64,000 nt of DNA, taken from assembly GCA_030549335.1 (NCBI GenBank), contig JAUKPH010000017.1, forward strand, positions 10,997,501 through 11,061,500. The letters are read 5' to 3'. This document shows positions 1-11,239 of this stretch, one piece after another. The number at the start of each line of letters is the position of its first letter. The stretch's first letter is position 1. Under the pieces are notes generated by a model, which was not told the origin of the DNA, made no database searches, and saw only the letters and a list, made by a program, of their open reading frames with translations. Made by a program: the position numbers and the translations under genes. Origin of the DNA: Pontederia crassipes. Taxonomy: Eukaryota; Streptophyta; Magnoliopsida; Commelinales; Pontederiaceae.

Positions 1-31
1 GAGCCAGATGCTATCCAAGGAAGGATCATGA

Positions 32-196
32 ATTTGGATCATGGAATTGTTAGTAATTATCTTTTTCCTTTGTGATGATTTGGATCATGGAATTGTTGTA
101 ATCCTTTTTTTCTTTATTGTTATTTGGATCATGGAATTGTTGTAATCCTTTTTTTCTTTATTGTTATTTGGATCATGGAATTGTTGTAATCCAATG
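32..196. repeat. 44-46 bp minisatellite, about 3.6 copies
   Basis: A unit beginning TTTGGATCATGGAATTGTT recurs with TGG starts at 35, 81, 125 and 169. The spacing is 46, 44 and 44 bp. The middle copies are almost identical, so the expansion is recent or homogenised. No coding role is visible. Confidence 0.85.
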
Positions 197-285
197 TAAT
201 GTATAAGATTCTTCGTTGTATCAATATTCTTCGTTGTTTAACAATGTAATGGTTCAACCAGTGAGAACATTTCGCGCGCAGAACA

Positions 286-690
286 TATCGTATTTTGCGT
301 CGTCTTAGCGTCGCAATATTTAGTGCCAAGCTAGCATTTAAGTAGAGCCACAGATGAGAGAGTTAGAGATTGTTTTAACGTCGTATTAGCGTTCAAATAG
401 CGTTCTCAATTAGCGTCATCTTGGCGTCTCATTGGTGTTGTTGATGTAGTACCATTTTAGCGTCTCATTAGTGCTGATTTTTTTTGCTTCACCATGCAAC
501 TTATAGCGCCATTACAACATCGTCATTTTGCTCTTTGACATCATGACGACGCTAATGATTATCGATTTTTTACGTCTTTTATCGTTGGCACCATGTCGAC
601 GCTAATGCATGACTAATTTGTTTAGCCACAAGTTAGCACCGCATTAGCGACGGATTGTGGAGTCGTTATTTCACAGATTTCTTGTATGTT
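286..690. repeat. Dispersed TTAGCGTC/GACGCTAA motif region, possible degenerate transposon end
   Basis: The motif TTAGCGTC and its reverse complement GACGCTAA recur many times in about 350 bp, for example near 305, 398, 408, 461, 547 and 598. The stretch ends in CAGATTTCTTGTA near 673-685, which resembles the last bases of a CACTA transposon but lacks the final GTG. Dense short direct and inverted motifs are typical of CACTA subterminal regions. A decayed element is therefore possible, but it is not proven. Confidence 0.3.
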
Positions 691-1530
691 ATTAGTATCC
701 TAATGGTTCAACAGATTCGAATGTCGAAACTTTTTTTTTTCAAAAAGTACATAGAAACTTGAATTAAAGTTTAGAAGAAAGAACATCCACAATGATACAC
801 ACTCAATAAGGCTATAAAATGATGTTCAAATTGTAGAAGATAACTTTTGTAAATGATCATCATTCTTGAACATTTGAGATATTACATTATATTTTATTAT
901 TACCAAAAGTGTTTGAATTTTTAAAGCACTTCGAGTACTTTTTCTTATAAACGTGCTTAATTATAAAACAAAGATTGTATAAGAGAGATATTGTACTGTG
1001 AAAACTCATGAATAATAAAAGGTGTGTATTCCCAAAAAAAAAAGTGTGTATTCCATCTTGAACGAAAAAGAATCTTCTTGAAAATGTAAAGGGATTTTTT
1101 TTCTTACTCTAGTTTGAATGAAAGAAATATGATAGTGAAAACTTTAAGTTGAAGCAGGGAATAGATCAAGGCACGCCAAACCTCATCCACAAATATATTT
1201 GCCTCTTGTGGTTGTATTTTTATATATTATTTATATTCTTCTTTACAATTTTTTATGAGTTTGGTTTATTTTTATCAAGCCTCTTGATGCTTTTGATTGA
1301 ACATCATTCAAGTTTGGTTTCTCTTTTTTTGGATATTTCTTTGGCATTTTATTTGTAATTTATTTGGGATACTGTTCTTAATTATTGAACCAGTAATTAA
1401 TATTTTTCTCAAGACTGAATTAGATCAATGTTGTTTATATGCCACACACTTTCTAAATTTTGTTTTTTTATTATTTTTTTCATGTTTCGACATTTTTTAT
1501 CATTTATTTGACATTGGGAAAAAATGTCAA
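691..1530. other. AT-rich intergenic sequence, no gene seen
   Basis: Only short frames rich in Phe, Leu and Ile are open here, which is expected from AT-rich DNA. I see no domain, promoter or repeat worth naming. Confidence 0.6.
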
Positions 1531-1699
1531 AAATTTCGACGTTCCGACAGTCGACGAAACCGTTGAAACTTCGGCAGTCATGACCACCGATATTTGCGGC
1601 GGTCGACGAAATCATCGAAACTTCAGCGATCGCGACCGCGAAAACTTTCGACTGTCAAAACCGTTGCAAATAATTTTTATAATATAAAAAAATTAGTTG

Positions 1700-1975
1700 A
1701 CGGCCAACGACCAAATTTGGCCGCCAGGCGGCCAACCCGAAGGCCAATGGCCAGCGGTCGAGTGGTCGGATCCAGTCGCCAACCGCCCGAGGTCGGATCC
1801 GGCCGCCAATCGGCCAAACGGCTGGCCGGCCGTCCGCGGCTGGATCCGGCCGCCAGAGGCTGGCCGGCCACCTGCGACCCGATCCGGCCTCTAGGCGGCC
1901 GATCCGACGGCCCGCGGCCGGATCCGGCCGCGCCAGTGGTTGGATCCGACCGCCTGACGGTCCGGGCCGGAGAGA
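1700..1975. repeat. GC-rich array with GGATCCGGCCGCC-like motifs
   Basis: GGATCCGGCCGCC or near variants recur about every 30-50 bp in a very GC-rich island inside AT-rich DNA. Several long frames are open on both strands here. Their Arg/Pro/Gly-rich content and mutual overlap show that they come from composition, not from genes. Similar cores occur inside plant CACTA elements. Confidence 0.65.
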
Positions 1976-2433
1976 GAGAGAAGGGGAGAGCGACGCCGGC
2001 GGTAGAGAGACGCTGGCGGTCGACACTTGACGTTCGGTTGGGAGGCTCGCCGACAGGGAGAGGGAGAGGGAGAGAGAAGAGGGGAAACAAATAAAGCGGA
2101 AAGATGAGAAAGCGGGAAAACAAAAAAAAAGCGGGATAATGAAATTTTAATTACCGACACCTTTGACCATCGGAAAAGCAAATATTAATTATTTTTAAAG
2201 TTACCGACAGTTGTGACCGTCAAAAATTATTTAATTATAAAAATAAAATATTATATTTAGTTATATATAATGTTTATTTTTAATTTTATCGACGGTTTGA
2301 ACTGTCGTTAATTATTACTTACGGTCGGAACCGTCGAAAATTGCGATGGTTTGGACTGTCACTAATTATATTAATAAAATACTCCTTATATTATATTATT
2401 ATACATTTACCGACGGTTACAGCCGTCGAAAAT

Positions 2434-2815
2434 ATCGATGTTCCTAATCGTCGAAAAATAAAATAATAATATAGCAAATTACATAATTTATTATTTTTAT
2501 TTCCGACGATTCTAACGATTAGAAATTCTATCGGAAATTACGACGGATGGATATCCGTCGAAAATATCGATATCCCTAATTGTCGAAAAATAAAATAATG
2601 ATATAACAAATTATATAATTTATTATTTTCATTTACGTCAATTGTAATCGTCGGAAATTCTGTCGGAAATTGCAACAGATGGATATCCGTCGGAAATATC
2701 GACGTTCCTAATCGTCGAAAAATAAAATAATAATATAATAAATTACATAATTTATTATTTTCATTTTCGACGATTACAATCGTCGGAAACATTTTCGTCG
2801 CAAAATCCATGCAAA
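2434..2815. repeat. 132-bp subterminal tandem repeat, about 2.9 copies
   Basis: Units starting ATCGATGTTCCTAATCGTCG begin at 2434, 2566 and 2698, an exact period of 132 bp. Each unit holds inverted GACG/CGTC motifs around an AATAAAATAATNATATA core. It forms the inner part of the CACTA terminal region. Confidence 0.8.
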
Positions 2816-2863
2816 TTGTGACGTATTTCTATCCGTCGAAAATTATCCGTCGGAAAATGATAA

Positions 2864-2875
2864 TTTCTTGTAGTG
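2864..2875 (-). repeat. CACTA terminal inverted repeat
   Basis: On the minus strand the sequence reads CACTACAAGAAA, the canonical CACTA terminus. The outside flank begins TAA. Confidence 0.7.
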
Positions 2876-4759
<1,884 letters not shown>

Positions 4760-5056
4760 TGTCAATTTTGAGTTCAGACAATTCTCAATTCCTTAAAATT
4801 TACTCTCATTTGGAAACCCCGAGGCTGACTACGAAAACTGTTTTAAAATTTACTTTCAACAGCGAAAAAGACAAAGAAATGGAAAAAAAAGAAGAAAAAG
4901 AAAGCAAAGCGGCGTGCATGAACTCTGTTAACTGCGCGGATGTGGAGTTAAAATGAACATATAATGGAAAAACAAAATCCAAGGCCTCATTCATTTGTTT
5001 CCTCTCCAGTTTTCGTCGTCGATTTCTAGTTTGGGAAGTCGGTCGCGTTGCTACCC

Positions 5057-5209
5057 ATGCCGTCGTCGAGGCGACTCCCCGCGGCCGTTCCCGGAGGCGG
5101 CGGCGGCGTCCTCCGACCGCCTGCCTTGCTCCCCCTATATTCCTCTTCGCGCTCACGGCGTTGCTACTCCTGGCGCCCGGCGGTGGCACTCCTGCCCCGC
5201 TTTCCACTG
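5057..5209 (+). pseudogene. Possible first exon of a GAUT-like (type II membrane) gene, frame broken
   Basis: A GC-rich block begins with ATG at 5057, coding a basic Arg/Pro/Gly-rich N-terminus (MPSSRRLPAAVPGGGGG), and ends at a good splice donor, CCACTG|GTACGT, after 5209. The ATG frame does not stay hydrophobic. A neighbouring frame from 5137 reads IFLFALTALLLLAPGGG, a typical signal anchor of Golgi glycosyltransferases. The combination suggests a one-base frame slip between about 5100 and 5137. Linking it to the GAUT1-like exons downstream is inference from order, strand and protein type. It could be an unrelated 5' exon. Confidence 0.4.
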
Positions 5210-5536
5210 GTACGTCGGTCTCTTTTTCTTATGCAATCCTCACGCGACACAGTAACAGGAACCTTAAGTGATCTCAGCGTCCGGCCGGCGATACTCTGCC
5301 GCGGTTGGTTCTCCTGCTGGTTGCTGAGACTTGTGGTCCTGATGCACTGATGCTTATAGTTCGGCCTTTAAAGATTCAATTTAGGTTGGATCTGATTGAT
5401 TGGCGTATCAAGCATTGAAGCGCACCATCTTGAGCAATGCCGCATTGGCACCGCATAGATGCTTTTTATGTGCAAAAATCAACTACCGTAACAGTGATTG
5501 CGGTGCTATCATTAGCGATTTTGAGGAATTTGCAAG
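5210..5536 (+). other. Probable intron sequence 5' of the copia insertion
   Basis: Between the donor at 5210 and the copia element there is no domain-bearing frame. The sequence resumes after the element at 10099 and appears to be one interrupted intron or spacer. Confidence 0.4.
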
Positions 5537-5541
5537 GTTAT
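5537..5541. repeat. Target-site duplication GTTAT (left)
   Basis: GTTAT directly precedes the LTR start TGTTAC and is repeated at 10094-10098 after the other LTR. Confidence 0.9.
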
Positions 5542-5738
5542 TGTTACTAAAAGAGGGAGAGAGGAATCGCACGAAATACAGAAGAACACGAAGAGGAAAA
5601 ACGGTGGCGGCTCTTTGTTATGAAATAATGATGATTACAAGGATAGGATCTCGGTCGAGACCCCCGTAGGAAAATTCTGCTGAAGCGCCTGACTATGTAG
5701 GGGAGCCAACTGGGTTCAGATTCAAGGCATTATTAATA
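5542..5738 (-). repeat. 3' LTR of the copia element, internally deleted (197 bp)
   Basis: It matches the other LTR at both ends but lacks about 123 bp from the middle. The join lies in an ACCCC stretch present at both break sites. The missing part includes the TATA-like box seen at 9904-9912. It ends TTAATA instead of TTAACA. Confidence 0.9.
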
Positions 5739-5752
5739 AATCTCCACCTTGA
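5739..5752 (-). other. Polypurine tract of the copia element
   Basis: The minus strand reads CAAGGTGGAGATT immediately before the 3' LTR, the usual priming site for plus-strand DNA synthesis in plant copia elements. Confidence 0.75.
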
Positions 5753-5816
5753 CTTGAATCATCTTCAGAGCACAAAAGCACGCCACGCCGCCGCCAGTCC
5801 CATCTTAAAGCTATTA

Positions 5817-8800
5817 CTAAGTATTTATGTTAAGCAAGTCCAAACAATGTTGGAACTTGCCATAAGGAACAGATTTGGTGAACATATCAGCTGGATTATC
5901 TTCAGTGCCAATCTTCTTCACCTTGATCCTCTTCTCAGTGTGGATGAAATGATATCTGACATCAATGTGTTTGATTCTTTCATGATGTACTTGATTCTTG
6001 GCTAAACATATTGCACTCAGACTGTCACAGTGCACTATAGCCTGCTCCTGATGTAATCTGAGATCTCCAACTAAGCCTTTTAACCAGATGCCTTCCTTGG
6101 CAGCTTCCGTCAGTGCCATGTATTCAGCCTCTGTGGTGGACAATGTAACTGATGGTTGAAGTGTAGCCTTTCAACTAATAACTGAACTGTCCAAAGTGAA
6201 GACATAGTCTGTCATACATCGTCTTCCATCAACATCTCCAGCATAATATGAATCTGAGTACCCTGCAACCAAACACTCTTTATCACTTCTGTAGATGAGG
6301 CCAATATCAGATGTTCCTCTCAGATACCGAAAAATTCACTTCACTGCTTGCCAGTGCTCCTTTCCTGGATCGCTCATGAACCTGCTGACAACACTGACTG
6401 CATGAGCAATGTCTGGTCTTGTACAAATCATGGCATACATTAAACTTCCAACTGCACTAGCATATGGAACCCGAGACATGTACTCCTTTTCTGCATCTGA
6501 TTTTGGTGCGAAGGCAACAGAAAGATGAACATTTGCAGCTGATGGAGTATTCAAAGGCTTCGCTCCAGACATTCCAAACCTGGATAAAATCTTCTCAATA
6601 TAACTTTTCTGAGATAAAAAGAGTTTACCCTGTGCGCGATCCCTTAGAATTTCCATCCCCAGAATCTTCTGTGCTGCACCAAGATCTTTCATGTCGAATT
6701 CTGCACTGAGGAGCTTCTTCAGATTTTGAATGTCTGCCATGTCTCTGGCAGTAATAACCATATCATCAACATACAAGAGCAGATAGATGGTGGAGTCGTC
6801 CTTCACCTTCTTGTGGTATACACAGCAATCATAGGAACTTCGACTGAATCCCTTACTGATCATGAAGCTGTCTAACCTCTTGTACCATTGTCTGAGAGAC
6901 TGCTTCAAGTCATACAGAGATTTCTTCAGACTGCAAACTTGATTCTCCTTTCCAGGAATGGAGAATCCCTCTGGTTGGCTCATAAGAATATCTTCTTCAA
7001 ATTCTCCATGTAGGAAAGAAGTCTTCACATCTAGTTGCTCGAGCTCTAGATTCTGATGTGCTACAAGAGCAAGTAGCACCCTGATAGAAGTATGTCTGAC
7101 AACAGTTGAGAATATCTCATTGTAGTCCACACCTTCTTTTTTACTATAACCTTTAGCAACCAATCGTGCTTTGTATCTCGTGCCTTCAACTCCTGGAATT
7201 CCTGCTTTCTTCTTGAAGATCCATTTACAGCCAATAACCTTCCTGCCTTTAGGCAACTTGATCAGCTCCCACGTCTGATTCTTGTGAAGAGATTACATCT
7301 CCTCACCCATAGCAGCGATCCACTGTCCAGATTCGGCACATGTGATGGCATCCCTATAAGAGGACGGCTCCAGGGACTCCACCTCTTCAGCTACCTGTAG
7401 TGCATAAGCAACCATGTCCTCGAAACCATATCGCTTAGGAGGACCCACTTCTCTGCGAGGACGTCTAGCAGCAATTGACTCCTCTTCAAGTTGCTCATCA
7501 GATTCTTCACCTTCTGGTTCTCCTTCTTGATGTGATCCTTCAGCATCATCCTCAATTTGAGTGATTTCAACCTCCACCTATTTACTGACACTCTCTTCAG
7601 CCTCCACCTTCAACTGAAGCATTGATGCTTCATCAAAGGTTACGCTTCTGCTGTGGATGACTTTGTGTTCTGAAGGAGACCAGATTCTGTAGCCCTTCAC
7701 CCCTGCACCATATCCCATGAACACCCCTTCTTTGGCCCTTGGCTCCAACTTCCCTTCACTGACGTGATAGTATGCTGGACAACCAAAAACTTTCAGACAA
7801 GTATAATCAACAGGATTTCCTGACCATACCTCAGTTGGAGTCTTGAGATCAATTGCAGTCGCCGGACTTCGATTCACCAAGTAACAAGCTGTGTTAACAG
7901 CTTTAGCCCAGAATGTCCTATTCAGACCAGCGTTAGAGAGCATGCACCTTGCCCTCTCCAGAAGTGTCATGTTCATTCGTTCTGCAACTCCATTCTGCTG
8001 TGGAGTATCCCTGACTGTGCGATGTCTGGCAATGCTTTCATCTTTGCAGAACTGGTCAAATTCAGCAGAACAGAACTCCAAACCATTGTCAGTGCGAAGA
8101 CGCTTCACTTTCTTCGACGTCTGATTTTCCACCAGAACCTTCCACTACTTAAAGGCCTTGAAGGACTCACTCTTGTGTTTCATCATGAATACCCAAGTCA
8201 TCCTCGAGTAATCATCAATCACAGATAGGAAGTATCTCGCACCTCCTAATGATGGAACACGAGAGGGACCCCAACAATCGGCGTGGATGTAGTCAAGTGT
8301 CGCCTTCGTCCTGTGCACTGCCTTGCCAAACTGAGACTTTCGCTGTTTGCCGAATACGCAGTGCTTACAAAAGTTTATCTCAGATATCTTCTTCTCCCCT
8401 AGAAGACCTCGTTTGCTGAGGATATTCATCCCGTTCTGACTCATATGCCCAAGCCGTATGTGCCACAGCCTGGACATTTCTGATTCGGATGAACTAGCCA
8501 CTGCAGCAACGCCAGAGACTGTCTTGCCTTGTAATACATACAAGGACTTCTGTCTGACTCCCTTTAGAACCGTAGCATCACCTTTCATGACTATGAGGAT
8601 GCCTCCAGCAGCATTGATCTGACACCCTTTAGAGTCGAGGACTCCAAGTGATATCAAATTCATTTTCAGTTGCGGAACATGGCGGACATCTGTCAGCGCC
8701 CTCACAAGATTGTCATGAGTTCTGATCTGCACAGAACCGATCACAACTATCTGACAAGCTGCATCGTTGCCCATGATGACGTTTCCACCATCAATCTTTT

Positions 8801-9722
8801 GATAAGTTGAGAACCACTCTTTATTCGGAGTCATATGATAGGAACACCCCGAATCCAGAACCCAACTATCCGCCAGACATCCTTGATCAGAAGCAACCAG
8901 AACCAAATCATCTTCGGAATTTCCTGTTTCATGTGCCACCGCAGCGACAGGGGCCTTCTTCTTCTTCGGACAATCCTTTTTCCAATGACCTGGTTCCTTA
9001 CAGTAATTACAGATGTCTTTCGCAGTGATTTTCTTCTTTTTTGACTTGGATTTCTTTGAATTTGAGGACTGACCCTTCTCTGCGGTTGATATCAAACCCG
9101 CGGCCTGAGTCTCTACAGAATTTCCAGATGCCCTATGCCGAAGTTCACGAGTATGGAGACTCGATCTTACTTCTTCCAGACTTATAGTTTCCTTCCCGAT
9201 AATCATAGACTGAACGAAATTTTCATATGATGGAGGAAGCGAAACTAACAGAATTAGGGCAGCATCTTCATCCTCGATCTTAACATCGATATTTCTGAGT
9301 TCCATCAACAAAGAATTTAACTGATCAAGATGTTCCTTCAGAGGGGTACCTTCCTGCATGCGGAGAGAGAACAGACGTTGCTTCAACAGCAACTTGTTGG
9401 TGAGAGACTTCGTCATATATAGACTCTCGAGTCTCAACCACAGACCGGCCGCTTTTTCTTCATCTGCGACCTCGATTATCACCTCATCCGCCAGACACAA
9501 CATGATCATCGAGCGCGCCTTCTCCTCCTGTGCCGCCAAAGTTGCGAGGTCGATCTCCTTTTCTTTGCCTTTCGAGTCTTTCTCCTTTGGCTTGTGCTTC
9601 GACACGTTTGAGAGCGGCGCCCAGACTCCTTGTTGCTTCAAAAATGCCCGCATCTTGATCTGCCACAACCCGAAACTGTTTCTGCCGTTGAACTTCTCCA
9701 CGCTCACGTTGTGCGACGCCAT
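5817..9722 (-). pseudogene. Copia gag-pol polyprotein, single frame with five stop codons
   Basis: The frame starts at ATG 9722 (MASHNVSVEKF) and runs about 1300 codons. In order it shows a UBN2-type gag, a zinc knuckle CNYCKEPGHWKKDC, an aspartic protease LDSGCSYHMT, a pre-integrase region (LWHIRLGHMS), an integrase core (HADCWGPS, IDDYSRMTWVF), RT (GCKWIFKKK, LLLYVDDMVI) and RNase H (STTEAEYMA, ADMFTK). Stops interrupt the same frame at 8145-8147 (TAG), 7578-7580 (TAG), 7293-7295 (TAA), 6336-6338 (TGA) and 6171-6173 (TGA). No frameshift is apparent, so decay has been by substitution. By position, the two TGA stops replace tryptophan codons usual in the family. Confidence 0.93.
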
Positions 9723-9757
9723 CTCCCTGCTGATCGAGAATCGTTGACAAACCCTAA

Positions 9758-9770
9758 GGCTCTGATACCA
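9758..9770 (-). other. Primer binding site (initiator tRNA-Met type)
   Basis: The minus strand reads TGGTATCAGAGCC three bases inside the 5' LTR, the standard plant tRNA-iMet primer site. Confidence 0.9.
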
Positions 9771-9773
9771 GTT

Positions 9774-10093
9774 TGTTACGAAAAGAGGGAGAGAGGGATC
9801 GCACGAAATACAGAAGAACACGAAGAGGAAAAACGACGGCGGCTCTTTGTTATGAAATAATGATTATTACAAGGATAGGATCTCGGTCTAGACCCCTATG
9901 GAGTTTATATAGGCACTCCCTTTGACAGATGATAGGAATTACATACGGACTGGGACTCTAAATAAATCCCCTGAAAATAGGACACCTATCTCGTGATAAG
10001 GAATTCTGAGGAGAAACCCCCGTAGGAAAATTCTGCTGAAGCGCCTGACTATGTAGGGGACCAACTGGGTTCAGATTCAAGGCATTATTAACA
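9774..10093 (-). repeat. 5' LTR of the copia element (320 bp)
   Basis: Starts TGTTACG and ends ATTAACA on the plus strand. It is the full-length LTR of the pair and keeps a TATA-like box. Confidence 0.93.
9904..9912 (-). promoter_or_regulatory. TATA-like box in copia 5' LTR
   Basis: The minus strand reads CTATATAAA about 130 bp from the inner LTR edge. It is absent from the deleted 3' LTR. Confidence 0.5.
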
Positions 10094-10098
10094 GTTAT
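10094..10098. repeat. Target-site duplication GTTAT (right)
   Basis: Exact copy of 5537-5541, bounding the copia insertion. Confidence 0.9.
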
Positions 10099-11239
10099 CA
10101 TGTTAAGTACTCATGCTTTATCCGTTAATTTCAGTTTTGCTTATGAAGGTTCCAGAGTACCATAGAATTTGCATCCATGTAGCAAAAGATTTTAAATTGT
10201 CGTTATCTGTTTTTAATATGCAGTGCAGGTACATTTCAGCCATTCAGATTAATATTTTTTTCATAGAAAAAATTATTTGATGTTGGGCAAAAAGAGTGGT
10301 ATTTTCATGTTTAGTTGATCTCGAAGCATCTGATATTTCTTCTTGCGTTGCCAGTACATATCTTCCCATCATCACTCATCTCCTCTACCGGTAGTTCTAT
10401 AAGTTTGACAATACGCTAGGCATTCCCAATCAAATACCACAGTGAAAAGATTCTTTGCTTAATGTGATATGTACCGTAACCATTAAGTGTTATGAGGATT
10501 CCAATATTCATGATGCAGCCTGGATAGTTCACTTTATGCAACAAAATTTGTCATTTTTGTTATGTCCAACTTCAATTTATTTGGTTATCTGCATGTTTAC
10601 TTTTATAAATGACTGTAAATGATAGCCTCGAATCAATAGAATATGGAAGAATTAGAAAAGGAAAGTATTATAGTGAACACTTATTATGTGCTTCTGAGCT
10701 TTTGAATTCACTTTGGAAGTTTATTTCATTTATGATTAATATTATAGTTCCAGATCTTTTACAACATTAGTTGCAATTTCTGGGTCACAATAATCCTATA
10801 CCTGTTGTCACATTTGTAGTTCAAACAGGCAAATTCATATCTTCAAACTGGAAAGAATTGGGAAAGCGGAGTCTTCATTTTCTGATGAGAAACTTTTACC
10901 TGTCATCATGGAAAATTGATGGTGTAGGTTATGCAAATTCACATGAAATGACATCCATACGTGTAACTCTCTTCTTGGATGAACTATTTCTACTTCAATG
11001 CACAATATTCTAACCAGTATACTCAAAGCTACTCCTTACATACTTTTGAAGTCACTTCACAACATTTCAATTGCCGAAAGAAGACCTGCCACAATTGAAC
11101 TGAAAAAATGACCATCTCTGTAGTTTGTTACAAACTACAGATGAAAATACACCAGGTCACCATTCACTTACTATTTTCACCCATATACATTATGCTATTT
11201 ATTTCCATTGCTAGCTCAAAAAGATTAACATGATGCAGA
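10099..11239 (+). other. Intron-like sequence upstream of recognisable GAUT1 exons
   Basis: I looked for the exons coding the variable stem region of GAUT1 and did not find a convincing one. The frame around 10771-11013 is open but matches nothing I recognise. The stem exons may be missing, too diverged to see, or short. Confidence 0.4.

Larger units (their letters stand above)
1531..2875. mobile_element. CACTA (En/Spm-type) transposon terminal fragment
   Basis: The right edge is TTTCTTGTAGTG at 2864-2875, the reverse complement of the CACTACAAGAAA terminus typical of plant CACTA elements. The following TAA would be the 3-bp target duplication. The sequence inside is packed with the subterminal motif CCGACGGTT...ACCGTCG in both orientations, from about 1540 to 2860. 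A GC-rich block lies at 1700-1975. No matching CACTA left end or transposase is visible, so this is a truncated or non-autonomous copy. Its left boundary is only approximate. Confidence 0.7.
5542..10093 (-). mobile_element. Complete Ty1/copia LTR retrotransposon, Tnt1/Tork-like, coding-dead
   Basis: Two LTRs (TG...TA at 5542-5738 and TG...CA at 9774-10093) flank one long coding region on the minus strand. A tRNA-Met primer site (9758-9770) and a polypurine tract (5739-5752) lie at the expected edges, and GTTAT is duplicated on both sides. The order gag, protease, integrase, RT, RNase H is that of Ty1/copia. The gag N-terminus and zinc knuckle resemble the Tnt1/Tork lineage by my recognition. 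Five in-frame stops make it non-functional. It lies between a possible first exon and the recognisable exons of the GAUT1-like gene. Confidence 0.95.

Noticed and set aside
1594-2181. Overlapping open frames of 96-166 codons on both strands
   Set aside because: They overlap each other in a GC-rich repeat array and are Arg/Pro/Gly-rich in every frame. Composition explains them.
8807-9750. Plus-strand frames opposite the copia gag
   Set aside because: They are shadows of the minus-strand gag-pol frame, which has recognisable domains.
10771-11026. Possible GAUT stem exon with SSNWKELGKRSL
   Set aside because: I could not match it to the GAUT1 stem and saw no good splice sites in frame.
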